Notes: generated by a model from the sequence alone, not told the origin. Shown: positions 53,646 through 61,986, numbered from the stretch's first letter. The stretch is DNA of 64,000 nucleotides from Paenibacillus sp. FSL M7-0420 (GCF_038002345.1 NZ_JBBOCJ010000001.1:5890001-5954000); one strand, 5' to 3'. Program-made: numbers and translations.

Positions 53646-54305
53646 CTAGTAACGGCGAATCTTGCGCGCCAATGTGTTGCCCAGGGACTGAATCCCCTGC
53701 ACCAGAATGATCAGAATAATGACCGTCGCGAACATGACCACCTCGTCAAAACGCTGATAGCCGTACACGATTGCCAAGTCGCCGACCCCTCCGCCGCCTA
53801 CTGCCCCGGCCATTGCCGTAGCCCCGATCAGCCCGATCGTCGCTGTGGTCAGGGAGAGTATTAACGAACCCACCGCTTCCGGCAGCAGGAAGTACCATAT
53901 GACTTGTAACGGCGTAGCTCCCATTGCTTCCGCAGCTTCGAGAATACCCGGATTCACCTCCAGCAACGAATTCTCCACCAGCCGTGCAATATAGGGTGCG
54001 ATATAGATAATCAGTGGAACAATTGCGGCACTGGTTCCAATCGACGTATGAACAATTGCTCTTGTTAGCGGAATAATGGCAAATAGCAGAATGATAAACG
54101 GAACCGAACGAATGACATTAATTAAGGGATTCAGTAAGGTATACAGCCACTTGCTCTCCAGCACGCCGCCCGGACGGGTAATGACCAGCAGGATGCCCAG
54201 CGGAATACCCAGCAGCGAGCCGATGAACAGCGATACCCCCACCATCTGAATCGTTTCAATAATCGCCTTCAGGAATTGCTCACTTGTGATCGATGTCGAG
54301 AACAT
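53646..54305 (-). CDS. MetI-family ABC transporter permease
   Basis: A 219-residue permease with five predicted helices. The EAA-type loop EAAEAMGATPLQVIWYFLLPEA, seen in two short parts near residues 125-146, contacts the MetN ATPase. It overlaps the end of metN by 26 bp, so the two are co-translated. With MetN and MetQ it forms a complete methionine-type importer. Confidence 0.93.
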   Translation of the reverse strand: MFSTSITSEQFLKAIIETIQMVGVSLFIGSLLGIPLGILLVITRPGGVLESKWLYTLLNPLINVIRSVPFIILLFAIIPLTRAIVHTSIGTSAAIVPLIIYIAPYIARLVENSLLEVNPGILEAAEAMGATPLQVIWYFLLPEAVGSLILSLTTATIGLIGATAMAGAVGGGGVGDLAIVYGYQRFDEVVMFATVIILIILVQGIQSLGNTLARKIRRY

Positions 54306-55323
54306 AGGACTTCACCTCCTCTACCCGGACCTCATGCTGCTTCATGTAATTCAAGGCCGCTTCCATCTGTGCCGGATCACCTTGCAGTTGAACGATAATC
54401 GTACCGAGCGTCGTCTCTTGAATCTCTGTCGTATTCGCAAACAGGATGTTAACCTTAACGCCATAAGACCGGATGATCTCATACAGCACAGGCTCAGAAG
54501 CGCTCTCCCCGGCAAAATTCAGCTTATACACCCGGCTCCCCTGCTCAGTCTTCAGAGTTCTGCGGACGCTTGTAGTCATACTGTTCTGAATGACTGTTTT
54601 GACGAAATTCTGCGTCGTCTGATGCTTCGGTGCTCCGAACACATCCAGCACGCTGCCCTGCTCGATAATCCGTCCCTCTTCCATTACGGCTACCTTGTTG
54701 CAGATCTCCTGAATCACCGACATCTCATGCGTGATGATCATCACTGTGATGTTGTATTCCGCGTTGATCCGCTTGAGCAGCTGCAGGATGGACTGTGTCG
54801 TCTGCGGGTCCAGAGCGGAAGTAGCTTCATCGCACAATAGTATTGAAGGATTCGAGGCAAGCGCCCGGGCAATCCCGACCCGCTGCTTCTGTCCGCCTGA
54901 CAGCTCGCTCGGATAGCTTCCAGCCTTGTCGCTTAGCCCGACGAATTCGAGCAGCTCCTCCACCCGCTTGCGGATTTCCGCCTTGCTCTTTTTCAGCAGG
55001 ATGAGTGGAATCGCCACATTGTCGAACACCTTTTTGGACTCCAGCAGGTTAAAATGCTGAAAAATCATGCCGATGTTTTTCTTGGCTGCCCGCAGCTCTT
55101 TGTCGCTGTACGCGCCCAGATCGTACCCGTCCACCAGCACCTGGCCCTCAGACGGCCGTTCCAGGTAATTGACCAGACGGATTAATGTGCTTTTTCCGGC
55201 TCCGCTGTAGCCGATGACTCCGAAAATATCGCCCTTCTCCACCTTCAGGCTGATTCCCTTCAGCGCTTCAATCTTCACCTCTTTGCGGGTGAACGTCTTG
55301 TACACATTCCGTAGTTCAATCAT
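54280..55323 (-). CDS. MetN-family ABC transporter ATPase with C-terminal NIL domain
   Basis: A 347-residue ATPase. Walker A GYSGAGKST, the signature LSGGQKQRVGIARAL and Walker B LLCDEATSALDPQ are present, and the last ~95 residues form the NIL (ACT-like) regulatory domain that binds methionine in MetN. The start is ATG 55323, with AGGGGAAC about 6 nt upstream. Neither an S-box (SAM) riboswitch nor a T-box precedes the gene, so the usual methionine controls appear to be absent; the adjacent GntR regulator is the likely switch. Confidence 0.93.
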   Translation of the reverse strand: MIELRNVYKTFTRKEVKIEALKGISLKVEKGDIFGVIGYSGAGKSTLIRLVNYLERPSEGQVLVDGYDLGAYSDKELRAAKKNIGMIFQHFNLLESKKVFDNVAIPLILLKKSKAEIRKRVEELLEFVGLSDKAGSYPSELSGGQKQRVGIARALASNPSILLCDEATSALDPQTTQSILQLLKRINAEYNITVMIITHEMSVIQEICNKVAVMEEGRIIEQGSVLDVFGAPKHQTTQNFVKTVIQNSMTTSVRRTLKTEQGSRVYKLNFAGESASEPVLYEIIRSYGVKVNILFANTTEIQETTLGTIIVQLQGDPAQMEAALNYMKQHEVRVEEVKSYVLDIDHK

Positions 55324-55365
55324 AGTTGTTCCCCTCAATCATCTGGTAAATTTAGGATTCAGGTT

Positions 55366-56526
55366 TCAAGCCTGCTGCTTCAGCTTCGCCAGTGCCCCCT
55401 CTGCCAGCAGAGCGAAATACTTGGCTGCCGGCAGGATGGCCGCCTCATCGACATCGAAGCGGGGATGATGCAGCGCATGGTTCGGGCCGGTGCCGATGTT
55501 CACAAAAGCACCCGGGATCTGCTGCAAATAGTAGGCGAAATCCTCTCCGCCCATCTGCGGCGGAATATCATGTACCTCATAGCCTGATTGTGCCGCGACC
55601 TCTTTGGTGAAGTCTGTCCATGCACCGTGATTGACCGTAGCGGGCGGGCCGGGATACCAGTGCAGCTTCGCCTCTGCTCCGGCTGCGGCTGCAATCCCTT
55701 CGATGATCCGCGTCATTTGGGCCGGGATGCTGCTGCGGATCTCTTCGTTATACGTACGTACTGTACCTTCCAGCTCCACCTTCTCCGGCAGCACATTCCA
55801 GGTGAAGCCCCCGTTGATCCGGGTCACACTGAGCACGACCGGCTCCTGCGTGTTATTCAGGCGGCTGACTACGGTTTGCAGCATCGTAATGATCTGCGCG
55901 GCGGTAACAATGGTGTCTACCCCTTTCTCCGGTGTAGCAGCGTGAGCGCCGACCCCTTGCACCGTAATCTCAAAGCGGTCCACTCCAGCCGTTAAAGCTC
56001 CCGTTCTGGTACCGAACGCCCCGTTAGACAGGTCCGGTGAATTATGTAATCCGAAGATGGCCTCTACCCCGCTTAGCCCGCCGGATGCCAGTACATCCTC
56101 TGCACCGTGCCCCGTCTCTTCAGCCGGCTGGAACAGAATTCTGACCTTGCCCGGCAGTTCATGCTCACGCTGCTTCAGCAGGCTGGCCGCGCCCAGGATC
56201 ACAGCGGTGTGGAAGTCATGGCCGCAAGCGTGCATTTTTCCCGGAATGGTGGAGGCATAAGGCAGGCCCGTCTGCTCCTCAATCGGCAGGGCATCGATAT
56301 CGCAACGGATCGCTACTATGCTGCCGTCACCTTGTCCCACCTCTGCGATCAGTCCGGTCTTCAGAGGAAGATCCAGCACCCGTATCCCCGCTTCACTCAG
56401 CCACCCGCGTAGCTTCTCTGTCGTTCTGAACTCTTCATTGCTAAGCTCAGGTTCACGGTGCAAGTTCCTCCGCACTTCGGTCAGCCGGGCTGCCAGTGCT
56501 TCTTCCGTCTCATGCTGTGGTCTCAT
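55366..56526 (-). CDS. M20-family metallopeptidase / amidohydrolase
   Basis: A 386-residue zinc amidohydrolase of the AmhX/carboxypeptidase-like group. The metal motif MHACGHDFHTA, the catalytic EETGHGAED and the dimerisation domain (about 180-290) are in place. These enzymes remove acyl groups from N-acyl amino acids, so it probably deacylates the imported methionine-like compound inside the cell. It lies directly upstream of metN on the same strand, 42 bp away, and 23 bp after gntR. Confidence 0.9.
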   Translation of the reverse strand: MRPQHETEEALAARLTEVRRNLHREPELSNEEFRTTEKLRGWLSEAGIRVLDLPLKTGLIAEVGQGDGSIVAIRCDIDALPIEEQTGLPYASTIPGKMHACGHDFHTAVILGAASLLKQREHELPGKVRILFQPAEETGHGAEDVLASGGLSGVEAIFGLHNSPDLSNGAFGTRTGALTAGVDRFEITVQGVGAHAATPEKGVDTIVTAAQIITMLQTVVSRLNNTQEPVVLSVTRINGGFTWNVLPEKVELEGTVRTYNEEIRSSIPAQMTRIIEGIAAAAGAEAKLHWYPGPPATVNHGAWTDFTKEVAAQSGYEVHDIPPQMGGEDFAYYLQQIPGAFVNIGTGPNHALHHPRFDVDEAAILPAAKYFALLAEGALAKLKQQA

Positions 56527-56549
56527 AGGCTTGTTCTTCCTCCTTCATT

Positions 56550-57221
56550 TTACGTATGTTCAATTCCTCTAATCCGCTCCAGCGCAGTCGCGAGGCTGCT
56601 TAAGATATGCTCCCGCATTGCCCGCTCCGCCCCCGCTTCATCCCTGGCTATGATCCTCTGCAGAATCACAAGATGCTCCTCATCCGCCTGCGTATTCCAG
56701 TCCCCATGTAGCGAAACATAACGACAATACCGGAGGGAACGGTCTCTTAGCTGGTTCAGCACCTTCTCAAAAGTCTTCAGCCCGCTGATCTCCCACAAGT
56801 AATCATGGAATTCGAAGCCATAGGATACCACATCCTGCTGATCCCCCATCTGGAAGGATTGCTTCAGCTTCTCCAGAATCAGCGTTAACCGCTGAATATC
56901 CTTGATGGTAGCATTTCTGGCGGCGCTTCTGGCGATATGACCTTCAAGCATGCTGCGGATCTGGAAGATCTCTTCGACCTCCTTAATCGTTAAAGGGGCT
57001 ATCCGCAGCCTGCCGTTGGGCTGGCGCACCAGGAAATCCTCATTCTCCAGCCGCTGAATTGCTTCCCGTAGCGGAGTCCGGCTGACTCCGAGAAGTGCCG
57101 CCAGGCTCTCTTCGTTAACCGCCTGATCCGGCTCCAGCTCGCTGTCTATTATTTTTTGCTTAAGTGCATAGTAGGTATTATCCTTCGACAATCTTCGTGA
57201 ACGCATTTCCATAGATTTCAT
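56550..57221 (-). CDS. GntR-family transcriptional regulator with FCD domain
   Basis: A 223-residue regulator of the FadR subgroup. The winged HTH is at residues 10-75 (LAALLGVSRTPLREAIQRLE), followed by an FCD ligand-binding domain (about 85-215) with metal-binding His residues (EFHDYLWEI and HILS). It is the first gene of the operon, and an 18-bp perfect palindrome lies 40 bp upstream of its start, an expected autoregulatory site. Two closely spaced Met codons (57221 and 57212) are possible starts; GAGGAG is 2 nt from the first and 11 nt from the second. Confidence 0.9.
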   Translation of the reverse strand: MKSMEMRSRRLSKDNTYYALKQKIIDSELEPDQAVNEESLAALLGVSRTPLREAIQRLENEDFLVRQPNGRLRIAPLTIKEVEEIFQIRSMLEGHIARSAARNATIKDIQRLTLILEKLKQSFQMGDQQDVVSYGFEFHDYLWEISGLKTFEKVLNQLRDRSLRYCRYVSLHGDWNTQADEEHLVILQRIIARDEAGAERAMREHILSSLATALERIRGIEHT

Positions 57222-57261
57222 TGCTCCTCGCTACTCATTTGCGGGTCGCCCGGTCAACTGT

Positions 57262-57279
57262 ATAATTGTATACAATTAT
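57262..57279. promoter_or_regulatory. 18-bp palindromic operator upstream of gntR
   Basis: ATAATTGTATACAATTAT is a perfect palindrome with the TTGTATACAA core typical of FadR-type GntR regulators. It overlaps the likely promoter of the operon, so binding would repress it. Confidence 0.65.
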
Positions 57280-57423
57280 TAATGATGAGAGAGATTGAAG
57301 ATAAAATGAAAGTATCAGTTGAAAATCTCTCTGCGCAATCAAGCTTTTTTCATACTATAATCCCATTAATCCCACTAGTCAAGTATGTTTTATAGGGGAA
57401 TCAATAATCGACACGAATTGGAC

Positions 57424-57463
57424 AAAAAAACTGAAGATGCAGGGTGTTCCCTAACACCTTCAG
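57424..57463 (-). terminator. Terminator after the lipoprotein gene
   Basis: CTGAAGGTGTT pairs with AACACC...CTTCAG (one bulge) and is followed by seven T residues on the minus strand. Confidence 0.8.
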
Positions 57464-57515
57464 GAGGCTAATCTTCCGCATGCTACGGCTTCCTTCATTG
57501 ATCGTGAGTTTGACT

Positions 57516-57998
57516 TTAATCACTTACCTGAACAGACTTTCGATCTGTTTCTATTTTATAGATTTCACTACCTTCTCCGCTTTGAACCGAAAATTCCGCA
57601 AGCGCCGAAATTTCGTATGTGCCCGATTTTTCAAACCGATATTGAGACTTTTCTGAAATGATATCTCCATCCGACATTTGACGTACAACTCCAACATCCT
57701 TTCTTGCACTTGAATTAATCACCTTGTCGGTATTATCCCGAACGGCAAAATAAAATATCGGTTCTCCAGTTGTAATCTCCAGATCCCGTCCAGCTTCATT
57801 TTTTAACTCAATAGAAATTTTAAGTTCCTGATTTGCTTTAACTTGTTCCGGAATTGAGATATTAGCTGAAAAAAGTTCGCTTTTAATATTTTCTGAGGCA
57901 GATGGGATTGGTTTCGTCTTGGCAGCTATGGATTCATTCGGTTCCGAGGAATCGCACGAAATTAAGGCCATGAAAAGGAGAATAATCAGTTTGTTCAA
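57516..57998 (-). CDS. Small secreted lipoprotein of unknown function
   Basis: A 160-residue lipoprotein starting MNKLIILLFMALISC with the acylated Cys at residue 15, a Ser/Glu-rich linker (DSSEPNES) and a beta-rich domain from about 45 that looks like an Ig-like or BsuPI-type fold (LKISIELKNEAGRDLEITTG). The start is the TTG at 57998: GGAGGTG stands 6 nt upstream of it, whereas the longer in-frame reading has no ribosome site. It has its own terminator and lies in the AT-rich accessory tail. Function unknown. Confidence 0.75.
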   Translation of the reverse strand: MNKLIILLFMALISCDSSEPNESIAAKTKPIPSASENIKSELFSANISIPEQVKANQELKISIELKNEAGRDLEITTGEPIFYFAVRDNTDKVINSSARKDVGVVRQMSDGDIISEKSQYRFEKSGTYEISALAEFSVQSGEGSEIYKIETDRKSVQVSD

Positions 57999-58091
57999 AA
58001 TAAACACCTCCAACTTCATTAACGTAATGGCAGCCTGGATTAGACGTTGTGGAAAGTGGATTGTTTGAGATATAGCGCAAACGATAAATAA

Positions 58092-58119
58092 CCCTCCAAC
58101 ACCTAATAGGTGTGGAGGG
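58092..58119 (-). terminator. Terminator between the hypothetical gene and the lipoprotein gene
   Basis: CCCTCC-ACACCT pairs with AGGTGT-GGAGGG with one bulge; TTATTTAT follows on the minus strand. Confidence 0.65.
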
Positions 58120-58131
58120 CTATTCACCTTA

Positions 58132-58731
58132 CTAAAGTTCAAATACTATCTCATCACCTGTCTCACTCTTGTTGAACGGGTAGCTATATTCTTTGAACCT
58201 AAATTGAATTCCTGAAATCTCATCAGGTAATGGCGGAGAGACTACATATTTGTATGATGCATGATCTGATGTGCTTCCACCATTAATCATTCGGCAATCA
58301 TATTGGTCATTAATATATAGTTCGTAATGGCTATGCTGATGAGATGTGGATTCAACTTCCGGCTCATCGTCCCAATCTATATTTAGTGTTAATACACTTG
58401 CATTACTGTATTGTCGTAAGGACGTTAGAGTATAGAAACGCTCCCCTTTCACGACTGATTTCAGAATTGCAATGTGTTGTCTAAATCCGGCTGGTTCAAT
58501 CATTGGTTTAAATTGTTTTTCATTCATCATACTTGAGAATAAGGAGTTTAGGAAATCTTCATAGAGTTCAAAGGCTTCTGACCATTTAGAAATATACTCC
58601 AACGGAGGAAATCCTGGATTATTATCCGAGACCTCCTTTCTCTTCTTGATCAAAGAGCAAATTTCTTTATCGATATCCATAATTCGTTCATCATAATGCT
58701 CTGTTGGGCGTTCAAATGGCATTCGTATCAT
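58132..58731 (-). CDS. Hypothetical protein, 199 residues
   Basis: A soluble, mixed alpha/beta protein with no signal peptide and no motif I recognise. The first 60 residues are helical and charged (KKRKEVSDNNPGFPPLEY); the last 90 are beta-rich with a conserved-looking YELYINDQYDCRMING segment. The start is ATG 58731 with GAGGAGG 6 nt upstream; an in-frame extension to 58836 crosses the terminator at 58803-58853 and is not credible. It lies opposite the TIR gene, about 240 bp away. AT-rich base composition like its neighbours. Confidence 0.7.
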   Translation of the reverse strand: MIRMPFERPTEHYDERIMDIDKEICSLIKKRKEVSDNNPGFPPLEYISKWSEAFELYEDFLNSLFSSMMNEKQFKPMIEPAGFRQHIAILKSVVKGERFYTLTSLRQYSNASVLTLNIDWDDEPEVESTSHQHSHYELYINDQYDCRMINGGSTSDHASYKYVVSPPLPDEISGIQFRFKEYSYPFNKSETGDEIVFEL

Positions 58732-58802
58732 TTTTATCCTCCTCACAGCTCCATTAATTATTTCATCACCATATTTTAACATATAATGGTTTAAGTCAAC
58801 AC

Positions 58803-58853
58803 AAAAAAACCTCCTAATAAGTATAGTTTGCACCATACATAATTAGGAGGTTT
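58803..58853 (-). terminator. Orphan terminator between the hypothetical gene and the TIR gene
   Basis: On the minus strand AACCTCCTAAT...ATGTATGGTGC...ATACTTATTAGGAGG forms a long stem followed by TTTTTTTGTG. No minus-strand gene ends to its right, so it is either an attenuator in the leader of the hypothetical gene or a scar of a lost gene. Confidence 0.6.
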
Positions 58854-58971
58854 CGGAAACCGCAATCCACGCTTACTTAATGCACGGTTTGCAACGTCAG
58901 ATTCAATAGAATTAATCACTATCATATTGTATTATATTGTTAATATTATATTTGGAGGGGCGTATCACTAT

Positions 58972-60099
58972 ATGACTGATGGATTAATTGCTAGAATTGA
59001 ACAACTAATACAACAAGGTCAAGAAGCTAAAAACAAAGACCTTCGCGATATTTCATATGGAGGTGGTTACATAACTGGTGAGTCTTATGAACTGTGGATA
59101 TCAAGTTGTTTGCTCTTCCTTGACAGGTACTACAAAAATAATCCTCTTTATGGAAAGTTCACCAAAGCTGCCAATAAAGCACCTGGAAACGGTACTGAAC
59201 ATTTTGACACAATGATGGGAGTACTAAAAGCCCTTCATTCAACCCCAGATTTAGCATCGGAAACAAATACATCTATTGTCGCAGCAAATTATGATAAAAT
59301 TTTCATAAGTCATTCGTCAAAAGACCTAGTCTACGTGGAGCAGATCATACAACTCCTAAACGATATAGGTATTCCAAAAAAAAGCGAAAACATCTTCTGC
59401 AGTTCCTTTGAAGGATATTGTATACCTCTAGGAGAAGGGATATATGAGTATCTTAAAGGTCAGTTTAATCAAAACATAATGGTGCTGTTTATTCTTTCAG
59501 ATAATTATTACGCTAGTGTACCTTGCCTTAATGAAATGGGAGCTACATGGATAACCGCCAGAGATTATCACTCAATTCTCTTACCTGGTTTTGAGTACTC
59601 GAGTATTGTTGGAGCTATTGATCCAACCAAGATCTGCTTAAGAATTGATGAAACACAAAAATTGAATTCATTCAAAGATAAAATCATCCAAAAATTTAAT
59701 CTCACACCGCTAGATGGGAGCATCTGGGAGAATGATCGTAATAAATTTGTAGCGAATATACAACAGATAGCTCTAAAAAATAAACCAACTGACCAACAAG
59801 TAAGAGTAGAATTTATAAAGGGTAAGCCCGTTGCAGACGGTAAGGTTGAAGTGGAAATTAGATTTATAAACTCTAGCTCAATTCCAGTTGAAATAAGTGA
59901 CCTGTCTTTTGAACTAGTGAACGAGGACGGAACTGTTAATTCACTGCAAATTATTGATTCTGATCCTGAAAACACCTTCTCACTTTATGGGATTGAAAAT
60001 CGCAGAGAACTTTACAAACTTAATTTCAATACTAACTCTTTTAATATACGAAAGGTTACAAATGCTAATGCCTCATTTCATTACCAGACTTTATACTGA
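58972..60099 (+). CDS. TIR-domain protein with extra N- and C-terminal domains (possible defence protein)
   Basis: A 375-residue protein. Residues 1-90 are a helical N-terminal domain (LIQQGQEAKNKDLRDISYGG, with YITGESYELW); residues 107-235 are a TIR domain with the BB-loop-like IFISHSSKD and the catalytic Glu in CLNEMGATW (Glu188), the residue required for NAD cleavage in bacterial TIRs; the last ~85 residues form a beta-sandwich-like domain. Bacterial TIR proteins commonly act as NADase effectors or signal generators in anti-phage systems such as Thoeris. No SIR2/SLOG (ThsA) partner is in the window. The gene is AT-rich. Start ATG 58972 with GGAGGGG upstream. Confidence 0.8.
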   Translation: MTDGLIARIEQLIQQGQEAKNKDLRDISYGGGYITGESYELWISSCLLFLDRYYKNNPLYGKFTKAANKAPGNGTEHFDTMMGVLKALHSTPDLASETNTSIVAANYDKIFISHSSKDLVYVEQIIQLLNDIGIPKKSENIFCSSFEGYCIPLGEGIYEYLKGQFNQNIMVLFILSDNYYASVPCLNEMGATWITARDYHSILLPGFEYSSIVGAIDPTKICLRIDETQKLNSFKDKIIQKFNLTPLDGSIWENDRNKFVANIQQIALKNKPTDQQVRVEFIKGKPVADGKVEVEIRFINSSSIPVEISDLSFELVNEDGTVNSLQIIDSDPENTFSLYGIENRRELYKLNFNTNSFNIRKVTNANASFHYQTLY

Positions 60100-60726
60100 T
60101 TGGACGAGTTTCTTCTATATAATGATCTCATGTTTTATATTTACTCCCCGAGTTAAAAATACTGCACGGATATTTCGTACAGCAGAATGCAGTCCTGGCG
60201 ATGGGGGCTTTGGGGATATTCTAGTGTGGTGAAGCAACATATAATCGTATTGTATACGGTATTCATCCTTGCAGGTAGTGGATCATCAATCAATAACCCA
60301 GCTTAATCGCCGCAAACCCGCGCCCTCCTACGTTTACCGCACGCCTGCATAAACAGACCGTATACAGCGAATATACATCCCCAGCGCATACGCCTGCGAT
60401 CCTTACAACTGCGCGGCTTAACGATAATCAACGCTGGTAAATTATACATCCATAATGATTACGTTTATGCATGCGTTTATGTAGCGCGAATAAGCGGTCG
60501 GCAGCGCTGATCCCCGAAAATTTCGGAGGGCGTCCGGTCCGAGGCCGCTGCAGAATAAACCGCCTTTTGTCCGGTAATGGGACGTTAATCATCCCGATAT
60601 AAACGCAGAAAAGGCCGCGCTACCGCAGCGTTTTGCCACGATAACACTAATAATAGGTATTGGATGGCCGTGTGCTGGCCCTGCTGATAGTGATTTCCCC
60701 TTTACTAGATAAGATAAATAAACCTA
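60100..60726. other. Intergenic region with degenerate phage-like sequence
   Basis: The base composition changes from AT-rich to GC-richer with CG-containing codons typical of phage genes. On the minus strand a stretch ending near 60305 is open for about 45 codons and ends with VNVGGRGFAAIKLGY before a stop, but has no start or ribosome site. A single repeat unit (TTTCGTACAGCAGAATGC) is at about 60173. No full gene is supported. Confidence 0.45.
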
Positions 60727-61008
60727 TTAATAGGCAGTTCGTACACAAGAGCGGCCGGCCGTTCGATTATGCCGCCTACGCCGCATCCCTTCCGTTAAGA
60801 TTCGCTCAGATATCGTGTACACCCAGCGCAAGCGTTTCGTACTGAGGCCTGCGAGTGACTCGAACCGTTGCGCCAGGCTCTCCGCTAAACTCATTAAGCG
60901 GTCTTCACGCGCTAGGGCCGCTATATTTATGCGCTTAATCTCGCGCCATACTACTCCAGCGACAACCGCAATTGCCGCGATTATCACACCGTTAATAACC
61001 GTATTCAT
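60727..61008 (-). CDS. Small phage-like membrane protein (holin-like), possibly a remnant
   Basis: A 93-residue protein with one hydrophobic span near the N-terminus (MNTVINGVIIAAIAVVAGVVW) followed by a helical, charged segment (AREDRLMSLAESLAQRFESLAG), the shape of small phage lysis or haemolysin-XhlA-like proteins. The last 40 residues are unusually Arg-rich and may be frameshifted. AAAGGAGA lies about 10 nt upstream. Terminator-like hairpins lie to its right (61033-61055). It belongs to the phage-like debris of this region; no family is assigned. Confidence 0.5.
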   Translation of the reverse strand: MNTVINGVIIAAIAVVAGVVWREIKRINIAALAREDRLMSLAESLAQRFESLAGLSTKRLRWVYTISERILTEGMRRRRHNRTAGRSCVRTAY

Positions 61009-61032
61009 CCGTTAATCCGTCTCCTTTACGTG

Positions 61033-61055
61033 AAAAAGCCGCCCCGAAGGACGGC
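61033..61055 (-). terminator. Terminator upstream of the phage-like small gene
   Basis: GGCCGTCC pairs with GGGGCGGC around a TTC loop and is followed by TTTTTC on the minus strand. The gene it served is gone, which supports element decay. Confidence 0.55.
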
Positions 61056-61215
61056 CGTAATGCATGTGCGTATAATGGTAGAGACAGCGTGTCCCGAGCG
61101 TATGTTATTCGCAAAGTTATAGCGAGCGTAAAGAAGCCCCACGCGTGGTGGCGGAGGATCGTGCGTGCTTGAAGCGCGTTAGTGCGCAGTAAGAGGAGGA
61201 TGAAAAGTAGACATC

Positions 61216-61249
61216 AAAAAAGCCACTCCGGGAATGAAGTGACTTTTTT
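61216..61249. terminator. Bidirectional terminator after the GNAT toxin-like gene
   Basis: AAAAAAG-CACT pairs with AGTG-CTTTTTT with one mismatch, symmetric in A/T runs. Confidence 0.65.
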
Positions 61250-61275
61250 AACCAATTTGATGGTTTATTGATGGT

Positions 61276-61791
61276 TTAACTAATTTTCAAACACATATTG
61301 CTGAATTTATTATTCCGCTCATTTTTCCGAAGATATACGAAGTCTCTATTTTCATAGAATTGATAGCAATCATCTTCTGTTTCAAGAGTTACAAAAGTAC
61401 ACCCACTAATTTCAGATATATCTTTTGCAGCATAAATTGCTTCAAATAATAGATATTCTCCCAAACCAATTTTTTGATACTTTTGATTTACTCCTAAAAA
61501 GTGAAGTCTAATTGCAGGAAAAATGTTTTTTTGATCTTCGATATCAATCCATTGTTGTTGAGTTCGCTTACTTTTCATAACTGAAACCGACTCATTGAAT
61601 AATGAGAAAAATCCAATAAAATTATGATCTTCATCAAAATATAGTCTGGTTTTAACTAAATTTACGTCATTTAGTTTTAAAGCTTCCTCTTTTAAAAAAT
61701 TATTCACCAAAACTTTTCCACAATCAAATGATTCAATAACACTTTGATGACTTGAATTTATAATTTCGCAAACAAGAACAGAGTCAGACAT
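61276..61791 (-). CDS. GNAT-family toxin-like acetyltransferase
   Basis: A 171-residue GNAT protein whose N-terminus (VIESFDCGKVLVNNFLKEEAL) carries the FDCG...L..FL signature of toxin GNATs such as TacT and AtaT, which acetylate the amino group of charged tRNA and stop translation. The acetyl-CoA loop is KYQKIGLGEYLL, and the C-terminal CYQFYENRDFVYL resembles the toxin family ending. It is 3 bp downstream of a small gene that would be its antitoxin. The gene is AT-rich compared with the surrounding phage-like debris. Confidence 0.75.
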   Translation of the reverse strand: MSDSVLVCEIINSSHQSVIESFDCGKVLVNNFLKEEALKLNDVNLVKTRLYFDEDHNFIGFFSLFNESVSVMKSKRTQQQWIDIEDQKNIFPAIRLHFLGVNQKYQKIGLGEYLLFEAIYAAKDISEISGCTFVTLETEDDCYQFYENRDFVYLRKNERNNKFSNMCLKIS

Positions 61792-61794
61792 TGA

Positions 61795-61986
61795 TTATTT
61801 CCTCGGCTTTGCTCTTTTATGATTTTTAAATCTATCTCCCATTTTTGCAAATGAAGGTGTTTTCTTGGTTGCAAATTCTATAAATTTATAATAATCCGCT
61901 TCATCTAGGGTGATTCTCATTTCATCGATAGGTTTAGTCGCTGCTGCCATATCGTTTTCCTCCTTATGCTTCTCTTTCTTATCCAC
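61795..61986 (-). CDS. Small antitoxin-like protein paired with the GNAT toxin
   Basis: A 63-residue protein (51 if the inner start is used). The core ITLDEADYYKFIEFATKKTP recalls the C-terminal toxin-binding part of DUF1778/TacA antitoxins, followed by a basic tail (KNHKRAKPRK). The N-terminal ribbon-helix-helix DNA-binding part of that family is missing. Two starts both have strong ribosome sites: GTG 61986 behind GGAGGTGAT and ATG 61950 behind AAGGAGG. The order antitoxin-toxin with 3 bp between is typical of type II systems. Confidence 0.6.
   Translation of the reverse strand: MDKKEKHKEENDMAAATKPIDEMRITLDEADYYKFIEFATKKTPSFAKMGDRFKNHKRAKPRK

Noticed and set aside
57222..57515. An S-box or T-box leader for the met-like operon
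   Set aside because: No S-box core and no specifier/T-box motif; only a palindrome and the downstream terminator of the lipoprotein gene are seen.
61200..61272. A 24-codon open frame after GAGGAGG near 61200 (MKSRHQKSHSG)
   Set aside because: It overlaps the bidirectional terminator and is too short and unconserved-looking to support.
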